NCBI RefSeq assembly: GCF_035222275.1 | Contig: NC_085883.1 | Location: 434,001 to 498,000, forward strand | Direction: 5' to 3' | Length of the DNA: 64,000 bases | DNA from: Podospora bellae-mahoneyi | Lineage: Eukaryota; Ascomycota; Sordariomycetes; Sordariales; Podosporaceae | In this document: positions 48,427 through 58,025 of the stretch, piece by piece | Layout: each line of letters begins with the position of its first letter | Position numbering within the stretch: position 1 is the first letter of the stretch | Made by a program: the position numbers and the translations under genes | Notes under the pieces: generated by a model | Seen by the model: the letters and a program-made list of their open reading frames with translations, nothing else | The model's database searches: none | What the model was told of the DNA's origin: nothing

Positions 48427-49083
48427 AACTCGTTAATATTAAGTAACTTTAATAAGTTAAATAATATTAGTTAGGAAGTTATATAGATTTTTATAATATT
48501 TTCGTATAAGCTATACTCCGTTATTAAAGGAAAAACTATTATTTTAATTACCTTTTTTAAAGAATTTCCCTAAAAGGCCACGTCGCCTATATATAAAGGA
48601 ATAACTTTATACGTTCTATAAAGTATATCTTTAACCCCCCAAATATAAAGCTAAATATTATAGTATTAGCCTAGCGCTTAACTTTCTTTCTCCAAGTACC
48701 GTAGTCTAAGAAATATGTGATGACCTTAGTGCTGTCTCTTTGAGATATAATTACCTCGTGATTTAGTTAAAAGAGTATTATTATACGTAAGAACTCTGCT
48801 TTATACGACCGAATAAAGTTTATTATAACGCTTATAGTTACGTTAGGCTAACTAACTCGATCTCGAGTTGTTCGAGTGGGCTATAACTTTATAATATATC
48901 TATAAAGTGTTGTGGAGTTACCTGTCTTTAGGACGAAACAGGGTACTTAAATTAATAAAAGAGGCGGGTTCTAGAAGGATCTAGACTATTATGACGGGCT
49001 ATAAATTAATAGTGACCCCAACACCCTTCCTATGTCACGCTATGATAGAATAAAAAGAGAGAGAGATAGAATGAGAGATCAGC
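48427..49083. other. Right edge of the repeat nest
   Basis: AT-rich sequence that should continue the LINE remnant split by D, grading into normal composition by about 48,700-49,050. A GA-rich run (about 49051-49075) lies just beyond the 3' end of the HNWD gene. No gene seen. Confidence 0.4.
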
Positions 49084-52000
49084 TTAGCAGTTTGTCGTAA
49101 ACGTTATAATTAGGACGCGCCCCGAATAACAGCCAATAGCAACCGTTGTTGCCGCTACAGCTAAACATTGTGGCCGATATTCCAGAGGAAGCCATAGCCA
49201 GTTTTCCAAGCCCCTCATAATCCACCTCTCGGCCAAGCCTATTCCATAGCCTATTTTATTACCGTGGTAATGTGGGGGGTTGGCATCGTCTGATCCGGAT
49301 GCAATCAGCTTCGAATCGGGCGAGAACGCTACCGAGTTGACGGAATTCGCATGGCCCTCGAGCGTCTGCGTACATAATCCCGTGGCCGTATCCCAAATCT
49401 TGATGGTATAGTCGTCTGATCCTGACGCAACCCACTTCGAATCGGGCGAGAACGCTACCGAGTTGACGGAATTCTCATGGCCCTCGAGCGTCTGCGTACA
49501 TGATCCCGTGGCCGCATCCCAAATCTTGATGGTACGGTCGAATGATCCTGACGCAACCCACTTCGAATTGGGCGAGAACGCTACCGAGCTGACCCAATCT
49601 CTATGGCCCTCGAGCGTCTGCGTACATAATTCCGTGGCCGCATCCCAAATCTTGATGGTACGGTCGAGTGATCCTGACGCAACCCACTTCGAATCCGGCG
49701 AGAACGCTATCGAGTCGACGAGAGAGCGATGGCCCTCGAGTATCTGCGTACATGATTCCCTAGCCGTATCCCAAATCTTGATGGTACCGTCGAGTGATCC
49801 TGACGCAACCCGCTTCGAATCAGGCGAGAACGCTACCGAGTTGACGGAATCGCCATGGCCCTCGAGCGTCTGCGTACATAATCCCGTGGCCGCATCCCAA
49901 ATCCTGATGGTACCGTCGAGTGATCCTGACGCAACCCACTTCGAATTGGGCGAGAACGCTACCGAGTCGACGAGAGAGCGATGGCCCTCGAGTATCTGCG
50001 TACATGATTCCCTAGCCGTATCCCAAATCTTGATGGTACCATCGAGTGATCCTGACGCAACCCACTTCGAATCGGGCGAGAACGCTACCGAGTAGACCCA
50101 ATTGCCATGGCCCTCGAGCGTCTGCGTACATGATCCCATGGCCGTCTCCCAGATCTTAATGGTATTATCGAGTGATCCTGACGCAACCCACTTCGAATCG
50201 GGCGAGAACGCTACCGAGTAGACGGAATGGTTATGGCCCTCGAGCGTCTGCGTACATGATCCCGCGGCCGCATCCCAAATCTTGATAGTACGGTCGTTTG
50301 ATCCTGACGCAACCCACTTCGAATCGGGCGAGAACGCTACCGAGTAGACCCAATTGCCATGGCCCTCGAGTATCTGCATACATGATCCCGTGGCCGCATC
50401 CCAAATCTTGATGGTACGGTCGTCTGATCCTGACGCAACCCACTTCGAATCGGGCGAGAACGCTACCGAGTTGACGGAATTGCTATGGCCCTCGACCGTC
50501 TGCGTACATGATCCCGTGGCAACATCCCAAATCTTGATGGTACCGTTGCTTGATCCTGACGCAACCCACTTCGAATCGGGCGAGAACGCTACCGACCTGA
50601 CGGAATCGCCATGCCCCTCGAGCGTTTGCGTACATGACCCCGTGGCCGCCTCCCAGATCTTGGTGTAGTCGGCTGATCCTGACGCAACCCACTTCGAATC
50701 GGGCGAGAACGCTACCGAGTTGACGGAATCGCCATGGCCCTCGAGCGTCTTCGTACATAATCCCGTGGCCGCATCCCAAATCTTAATGGTACGGTCGAGT
50801 GATCCTGACGCAACCCACTTCGAATTGGGCGAGAACGCTACCGAGTAAACGAAATCGCGATGCCCCTCGAGCGTCTGCCGGCACGCATTCCAATTATTCT
50901 CTATAATTGGCCCTAAAGCAATCCACTTCCGTTCTTCCTGCCTAAACAAGCCTCTTGTTATACTTCGGGCGGGGCTAAATATAAGTGCCGAAGCGTATAC
51001 TTGAAGAGGATAATTCTCAATAACCCATCTCCAGTATAACACGAATCGACGCATGTCAGCGACAAGGCTTGGTAATTGAGACGTAATCGACCTGTGCTAA
51101 TCTTCTGTTAGAACTATTTAATGACATGATACTATCACTGGGTAGAGCCTACCTGAAGAATGCTTTCAAGGTTTGCCATTGAAAGTACCCCCTGCGGCAT
51201 GCTCTTACAAAGTGAAAGTGCTTCAAGCCAGTGGAGGTAATGCTGTCTCAGAAAGCTATCGACGATACCACCATCTTGGAAAATATCTGGGTGCTTGCTA
51301 TCGTCGCTCGCCTGCCAGTCACAGAGATGATCAACCCAGTAGATACAAGCATAGCATGATGCGGCCAGCGGGTCTGGGTCGGGTAGCTTGGCGTCGTCGA
51401 TGGAGGATCCCGGAGCGCCAAGGCTATAGATGTCACGTCGTAATGTTCCGGACATAATGTGTAGCGATCGCAAGAAGACGGCATGGTGTATATCTTTTAT
51501 CCCGGAAGGAAAAACCTCATGAGCTGCTTCTCTCAGTAAGAAATCTTTTGCCGATTGGTGGACGAAATAAATAGTGGTTTCTCGAAGGGTCAAAAAAGAG
51601 CCGCAGAGTCCTACTATCTCTGTTATGAATTCCAGTTCGTCGGAGATGCCCTCGGGTATATACACGAAGACCGCTAGCTCTTGTATCGTGATAGGCCGGT
51701 AAGTAATGGAGAGGACCGCCAGAACTTGTTTGCAGAGATCTGGCTCATCCGAGCGGCGAACCTGATCTATCATTCGTTGGTAGAGAGAATCAAGACCAGG
51801 TGGGAACGTGTTCAACTTGGTGAGAACCCTCGATCGTGAAACATTCGTAAGTTCTTGATAGACCAAAGCCACCCAGAGGAATGTGTCGTTTGCATTGCGG
51901 GTCAAGTGGTGTTGAACAGCGTTCTTTGTTCTATCGTCGTACCTCTTTAGCCGCGCTAGTTCATCCATCTTATGCTGAATATATGTGCTGACAGCGGAGG

Positions 52001-53396
52001 AGATAGACTCTTCGTTCAACTCAAGACTGAGCCTTATCTTCTTTTCCGCGGCTTCTAGGCTCTCCTCGATGTTCGGCCAGTTGCGACTAGAGACGACCCA
52101 CTTGACACAAGGAAACGTAGATGATATCCCGACGATAAATTTAAGAAGTCTTGGCAAGTCACCTATGCATTCGTCCAGAGCGTCGATGACTAGGTAGGTT
52201 GGCTTCAAGTTCGGGTTTCCTAGCATCCCCCCCAAAATATCCGAAAGGACGAACCACGCATTTACGTCAGAGAGCGATTTAGCCTTGTCCGTGTATTTGC
52301 GTATGTGGGAGATGAGACGTGGCTGCTGGTGGGCAAGAAGGTAGATCAAGCCGCGTAACACGGCAATGGCGTTGTTGATGCGCGAGTCGGTAGCTTGGCA
52401 GAAGAAATAGGCCAAGTTGCGACAGTACCCGTCTGCAACAATGGCACCCTCCAGCTCGTTGATGATGCCGCAGAGCAACATGGTCTTGCCCTTGCCGGGA
52501 TCTCCTTTAATCCAGAGAAGGCGGCTCTCTGACTGGTCATGCCAACCGCGGAAGTCGGGGGTGTCGAAAACCCAGCGGTAAGCGTCATTAAGTAGCCCAC
52601 CCTTTGCCTCCTCGATGCGCTTCTTGTCAAGGCGCGAGTCGGTAGAATGCAGACTGGACAGACAGCAATCATGCTTGCTAATTTCCTCTCGCAGCCGCTC
52701 AAATGCTCTTTCTTCTCCTTCGCCGTATAGAAGCCGCATTTGTACGTTAAAGATGCCGAATAGACAGTAAGCCCTGTCTTCTTCGCGCGTCGTGCTGCGG
52801 TGTTTAATCCACGACATGCGTACGTCAAAGCTGAAATCGGACAATTTATTGGCTTGTAGAGCTCCTAGAGGAATGCCAGTTGTGTTGTGAATATGCTGTG
52901 CGAGAGACTTCTTGTCTCCTAGGCGCTTGCGGTCTTCGGAGAAGAATTCAACAACTGTTGGCGCAATAAGCTCTTGGAGGGTCCACCCACGAGTGAACCA
53001 TCTAGATTTCCGAAAAGCTAATTCCCAATCGGGATTGCTGTTGGCGTCCTGTTGGTAGGTTGAGACGTCTGTGAGATAGACATAACATCTGGCCGCATTG
53101 CGGTACCATCGGAACATGGAGTTGAGAGCCTCCTGAAACTCATCGCAGTCGGATTTGTTGATGCAGCATGTGTCGATCCAGAAGAATTTTAGTCCATCAC
53201 GTCCGGCTTGGTCTCCGCAAAACTGGATCTTAGAGTAGCCTCTTTTGTTCTTGCGTGTACCGTCCGTTATATCCTCAAAGCTGACCTCTTCGTCGCCCCA
53301 TGTGTGCGAAAGTATCGCATACGGTGGGACCTGGTCGTCGGGAATGTCACCCGTCAAACTGATATCGCCGGTATTATTGCGTTTCAGGAGGCGCAT
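49084..53396 (-). CDS. HET-NACHT-WD40 (HNWD) NOD-like receptor
   Basis: Two exons, 53396-51153 and 51096-49084, joined across a 56-nt intron (CAG/GTAGGC...TTAG/CAC), give 1418 residues. HET domain about 25-160 (PYAILSHTWGDEEVSFEDI; RWFTRGWTLQELIAP at 132-146). NACHT NTPase with Walker A GDPGKGKT at 298-305 and Walker B YLVIDALDEC at 401-410. Then 12 full WD40 repeats of 42 residues plus a partial one (about 823-1350) and a C-terminal tail with EYRPQCLAVAATTVAIG. This is the architecture and wording of the Podospora het-d/het-e/het-r family. In that family WD repeats recognise the non-self partner, the NACHT domain oligomerises and the HET domain triggers cell death (vegetative incompatibility, family knowledge). 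The intron sits between NACHT region and repeats. The gene is intact and shows no RIP stops, although it lies only 660 bp from the nest. Which allele or paralogue it is cannot be said. Confidence 0.95.
49285..50880 (-). repeat. Tandem 126-bp WD40-encoding repeats
   Basis: Twelve and a third near-identical 126-bp units (one is 123 bp). Differences concentrate in the codons after GH (RDF, GDS, SNS, GNW, NHS, RSL, RDW, ENS, ANS) and in the GSxDxT loop (L/A/S/D/N/F), the positions expected on the propeller's binding face. The rest is almost invariant, a sign of concerted evolution. Confidence 0.95.
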
Positions 53397-54584
53397 TGTC
53401 GAAAAACCGCCGAGCTTAGCTCTCGTAGTATAGAGAATGGGTTATATAAGGTTTTGCGAGGCTTCTTTGGCTGCCTTACGTGTTTAGCGGTGGAAACACG
53501 AATATGTCCTAGGCCTTTGCAGTCAAAAAGGAATCTGTTATTTGCCCGTATGACTATTCGACAGCGGGAAAAGCCGAGCAGGTGCGCGGGAGACGGACGG
53601 AACTAGTAGGCTCAACAAATCAGTAGCTGAAATTAGGATAAGCTCTCAGACATAGACAAGAATTACTTGCCCCGAGTGATTGTTGAGAAGCGTAGTGCAA
53701 AATTCGGTAGGTTCGATTGTTGCTGTGTCCAAAGGTCGACAACCCCGCACATCGGGCATTTTGCTGACGTTGGCGCCCAATTGGTTGGCGGCAACTGCGC
53801 AGACTGCATGAAGATGTCCCTTGGAGGCCGTCGTTTTGCCCCATCGTTTCGTTCTCTTACACCTCAGCTTCTCAGCCCCTTACCGCCGGTATCCCGAAAG
53901 CTGTCTAGATCTTACAGGACTATAGTATATCACCCCGACATCAAAGATCCCAATACCCGAGATTTGTGGCTAGGCCAGAGAAAGCAAACGACTATATACC
54001 TGAGGTGAGTGCCTGGGCTGTGCCGCAGTGATGAGCCAAGTCCAGCACAAACGCGCACGGACATCCACACGTGATCCAGTCTTTTCAGCTGAATCCTTAG
54101 CAAAACGCATTCCTCGCGATAGCACACATATGATCTGGATTTCGGCTTCAAAGATCGGAGTGGTAAATATCCAGATATACAAAGAGTTATACTTCATCAT
54201 CATTCCGCCTGAGAGCTTGGAAATACACCCTCGATGTACCGAAGTACCTATATTTTTTACCGCCCGTTTTATTTTCGATTTTTATTTTCTGTCGGAGCTT
54301 ACATGTTTCAGGTTCATTGGAAGACTGAGGGTGTGAATGTAGAAGATGGGGAGAGAAATCTTCCTCAGTTTTTGGCAGTATGTCTTTCGAAATCTGCATC
54401 AGATTTTCCTGGAAATGACAGTCTGGGTGTGCTTTCTTCGGGGATAAATAGGTACGCAAAGATGTGTCTAGCAAAGTGGCTTACGGCGACAGGGAGAAGG
54501 CATGATGGAAATTATTGATATTGTAGTCACTTATGTAGTAGTCAGTATGTCTCGGTACCTATCTTAGGTAGTAACCACTATCCC
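53397..54584. other. Intergenic, no gene supported
   Basis: Upstream region of the HNWD gene and downstream region of the phosphotransferase gene. Only short overlapping ORFs; nothing recognised. Confidence 0.4.
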
Positions 54585-55415
54585 TTATTTCTCAATCAAC
54601 CCCGTAAACTCAAGCCTCTCCTTCGAGCACGGCTGGAGCAGCTCCTTCAAGACCGGGATCCACCACTCCTCATGCGAGTGACAAAGCTTCATGGCAAAGG
54701 CATACTCAGCATACTCAGGATAAAAGCCACTCCTTTCCCAGTCGATAATCCCAGTTATTTGGCCATCCTTGACCATGATATTCCTCGGTGTCAGATCTCC
54801 ATGCGTCAGAACAAAACTCCCAGACGAAGCGCGGCGTTCCTTTTCCACAAATCTTTTCCATTTCCACTTAGTGAGTGCATTCCCGTTCACCCGGGCGAGA
54901 CACCACTCATCGAATTGCTCCTCGCTGTCAAACGGCCCCAGCTTGGTGGTGCCAATCGAGTCGTAGAGGTTCTGGGCTGGTTGCCGATCCAAGCGACCAA
55001 TGAAGGGTTGTTTGCAGGCGCGCATGCGGGTAAGTTGGGTGCGCAGTTGCTCTTTGATACTCGATTGTTCGCCGGGAGTCAAGTCATGCCAGGCCTGATC
55101 AAGGCTAACGCCAGGAACCAGCTCGCTGACCATTACACGGGCGAGAAGTCTGTGGGCAATCACGTCGTAGACGCCACGGACGTTGGGAGCTAGGATACCA
55201 TTGGTAGCAGCGTATTGCATCATGTCGGCCTCGGAACGATCAAATCCCTTTGGAGGCTTGACTTTGACGGCTAGAGCTACACCGGACGGGGTAGTGGTTT
55301 TGATGACGCGGTTGCCGAAAAAGTTGTAGATTTCGTTTCCCTTGACTGCGTCCACGTAGCCCATCGTTTTGAGGTTGGGCAGCTCATCTTTGGGGTCGAC
55401 TGTTGGGTTGGCCAT
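54585..55415 (-). CDS. APH-family kinase-like phosphotransferase
   Basis: Single exon, 276 residues. The catalytic-loop motif HGDLTPRN is at 205-212 and the metal-binding IIDWE at 223-227, followed by GFYPEYAEYAFAM, as in aminoglycoside phosphotransferase (PF01636)-type proteins. An N-lobe-like region has VALAVKVKPP (about 46-55), where the nucleotide-binding Lys would be, and SELVPGVSLDQAW as hinge. Such fungal proteins are common; natural substrates are mostly unknown, and drug resistance should not be assumed. At 276 residues it is at the short end of the family. The next gene upstream is on the same strand about 580 bp away. No signal peptide. Confidence 0.88.
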   Translation of the reverse strand: MANPTVDPKDELPNLKTMGYVDAVKGNEIYNFFGNRVIKTTTPSGVALAVKVKPPKGFDRSEADMMQYAATNGILAPNVRGVYDVIAHRLLARVMVSELVPGVSLDQAWHDLTPGEQSSIKEQLRTQLTRMRACKQPFIGRLDRQPAQNLYDSIGTTKLGPFDSEEQFDEWCLARVNGNALTKWKWKRFVEKERRASSGSFVLTHGDLTPRNIMVKDGQITGIIDWERSGFYPEYAEYAFAMKLCHSHEEWWIPVLKELLQPCSKERLEFTGLIEK

Positions 55416-55997
55416 ATTTTCGGGTTTATTAGGGAGTTACGATGAGAGAGATAACGTGGAGTATTTGGTGATCGAAGACAATGTATGTTTTGGTTCACTC
55501 TTTTATGATTGTCGGGTTGCATTTATGGAGCAGTCGTTGTCGTTGGCTGTTGGTTTGTTTCACGACATCGCTCCCTCACCCCACATTTTTCTGCTGGGCC
55601 ACACACTAGGTAGGGTAAGGGTTATGGCGCAGTGCATCGCCAGTCTTCGCCCTGGGCCTCTTCGCCGTAATACTACCTGCCACTTACTGGAAACGATATG
55701 ACGGTTGAACGAGAGAGGATTTATATTGTGGCTCAAGCAAGCCTCCACGTTCCCGGCAAAAAAACAGTAAGGGCACAGATCCGATGTTTTGTCCAAAGAA
55801 TTGCTGTCAGCGCGCAGCGCAACAGAACTTTTGATGTCTATCTAGTAGTCTGTGATTTCTAACCAACAGAGATGTTATGGTACGTGTATTCAACAAACAA
55901 CCAAAACTCCAAACGCCATCTACCGCCATTGCCAATTCTCCATGTCAAAGAACAACGCCCCCATCAATCAAAGTGCCATTGCTTCTCCTGATACTAC
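55416..55997. other. Intergenic, no gene supported
   Basis: Spacer between two minus-strand genes; likely promoter of the phosphotransferase gene. Short ORFs only. Confidence 0.4.
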
Positions 55998-56801
55998 TCA
56001 GTTGATGGAAAAGCGACTGTTTGAGCGGCCGCTATCCCGTCGGCTTGGGCCGGGAGCCGGAGCCGGCGGAGGCGCAGCCCTGTGCCGCCCCATGGCGGTC
56101 GTCATCCTAGTCAGAGGCGTCGGGCGATCATCGCGAATATGACTGATGGCTTCGGCGGTGACATCCTCGGGCCACAGCTGATTCATATAAATGATGCTCT
56201 CCAAGCAGAAATGCTGGCAGTTATTGAAGAGCTGATGGTAATCGCCGCTGCGGTTGAAAACCTCTTCTGTGGCGCGCCTGACCTGCTGGTTGTTGACGAT
56301 GGCGCCATTGATCGGGAATGCAGACCTGGCCCTGGTGTTTGTCAACACGTAGATTTCCTCGTTGACTGCGTAGTTTGTTTTGGCCTTGGTTCCGCTGGAT
56401 CCACCAGGCAGGATGCTGATGTGGTACAGCCTGCCCTGCGGGCTCCCGTCCTCATCGGGAAGGAAGAGCCCCTGGTGCCCAGTAGTGTTGCTTCCCCACC
56501 CGACGCGGTGTAGCTGACGCCGAACTCTCATGTCAAGCTCAACGGAAGAGCTTCCACGTGAGCCAGGTCTTGACGGTGCACGGGGTGCGGAGTCTCTAGA
56601 AGGAGGACGGGCCCCGTTAGAGTCTCTGGAGGGAGGGCGAGCAGCAGAGTCTCTTGAGGGAGGGCGGGAACTGCTAGAAGGTGCCACAGAAGAGCCACGG
56701 TTGGCGGTACCTTGACTGGAAGCCGGCCGGCCGGAGCTGGTAGAGGGACGGGGAGCCTGAGCCTGAGAGTGGGTGGAAGAGCTGGATGAGCGACGAGACA
56801 T
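55998..56801 (-). CDS. Ser/Arg/Pro-rich protein with NNCQHFC-type domain
   Basis: 267 residues from the ATG at 56801, which has the better context (ACCATGTC); an in-frame ATG at 56921 would add 40 residues (Ile-rich and less likely). Residues 1-90 are disordered, rich in Ser, Arg and Pro with repeats of RPPSRDS. Residues about 100-230 are folded: HRVGWGSNTTGHQGLFLPD, GRLYHISI, and VFNRSGDYHQLFNNCQHFC at 182-200. A Cys in an NNCxHF context with an upstream HxGLFL or YH motif recalls the LRAT/NlpC-P60 and PPPDE thiol-hydrolase folds; that is inference from the motif. The C-terminal tail is again Ala/Pro/Ser/Arg-rich. Function unknown. Confidence 0.75.
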   Translation of the reverse strand: MSRRSSSSSTHSQAQAPRPSTSSGRPASSQGTANRGSSVAPSSSSRPPSRDSAARPPSRDSNGARPPSRDSAPRAPSRPGSRGSSSVELDMRVRRQLHRVGWGSNTTGHQGLFLPDEDGSPQGRLYHISILPGGSSGTKAKTNYAVNEEIYVLTNTRARSAFPINGAIVNNQQVRRATEEVFNRSGDYHQLFNNCQHFCLESIIYMNQLWPEDVTAEAISHIRDDRPTPLTRMTTAMGRHRAAPPPAPAPGPSRRDSGRSNSRFSIN

Positions 56802-56921
56802 GGTTCTTGATGTTGGAAAGGGGTTGGAGATAACGATGGGTAAGCGAGAGATAATGATAATGCGGGAAACTTCGATCAACGATGCTGAATGTATGTTTGG
56901 GCTGGAGATGGTCGGTTTCAT

Positions 56922-58025
56922 TTTGGACAGAGGAACGAGGTGTATTAATACAAGTTTTTATCCAGTAGATAGATACCTAAGGTAGCTGATCATCTGGACC
57001 ACCAGACATTACTGAAGTGGCCAACAGCCCGGTCTGTAACAAGCCTGACCACATCTCGGCTCATATCACGACGCGTTGACCAACGGACAGCCTAGACTGA
57101 ACATCACCATTCTCACGGCGTTGAGGATCTTGGCCTAGACGGCAAGCCAACACGGTGACATTTGAATCCATACGGTGAAGCCAGCAAGGCCAAACGCTTC
57201 TGTAAATAGTGCAACCAACCCCTTCTTCTTGTCTTGCCCACTGCGGTGACGGGGAACCAGACCTTGAACTGTGGAGTTCAAGGATCAGAATGCCCATCTT
57301 CACCAATGGCTGCCCATCTTATGACATACTGAGGCCGGATGTGGCGTGGCGGCCCGTCGTATACGTATGAGCGCCTTGCGGCGCGGAGACTGTGCCTCTC
57401 GGAAAGCCATAAGTTACCAAAATAGGCTCAGCATTTGGTTAGTAGCATTCGCTTATCGCCGATATTTGGGGAATTACGCCTTGAGGTTGCCTATATTATC
57501 AAGCTGTTGGCCCCAAAGCCGATGTTGGTGTATCTATTCCTCCCCTGGCTCAATACCAAACATTGAACAGGAAGACTGACCGTGAATATCATCACCACTG
57601 TCCAGAGCTGTACGCCCCAAATTAGGTAGCTCTCCTGCTACGCTCTAGAAGAACATTGGCTTAATTCCTGCCCCTTGCATCATTCATCTATCGCGACAGC
57701 TTTCGATCCCGCCACCAGGTCCCCATGCAGTCGTCCCGGCTGTGTGTGTCCAACCATGGATGGCCCAATTAACCAGTGCACATTAGCCGACTGACAGTGC
57801 CGGTGCAACTCAAATTCCAACCACATACCCGTCACGACCAAGGTTTCTTAACGAGGTACCCCGCCGGCAAACTGTTGACCTTCCATCAGTGTCAATTCTT
57901 GGCAAACTGCTACACCTTGGCAGGTGAGTCGAGGCCAGCCGTAGATCAATGTATATAGCCATAAACAGATACGTTGGGACCAACGATGGGACTTGATTTC
58001 TCCGGCGCAGTTTCTGTTCAACACC
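56922..58025. other. Divergent intergenic region
   Basis: Lies between the minus-strand gene ending its 5' leader here and the plus-strand GH115 gene, so it should hold both promoters. Short ORFs only; no motif I can assign. Confidence 0.4.

Noticed and set aside
48095-48436. Plus-strand ORF of 113 codons, also seen at 632 and 11946
   Set aside because: It recurs only because it lies in the D-family LTR; it reads opposite to the element and has no protein-like features.
49463-50668. Long plus-strand ORFs opposite the WD40 repeats
   Set aside because: Shadows of the tandem coding repeats on the other strand; the 126-bp periodicity explains them.
49285-50880. Regular repeats as a possible CRISPR-like array
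   Set aside because: Units are contiguous coding repeats without spacers in a eukaryotic gene.
52346-52828. Alternative minus-frame ORF within the HET-NACHT exon
   Set aside because: Out of frame with the conserved domains and without any motif.
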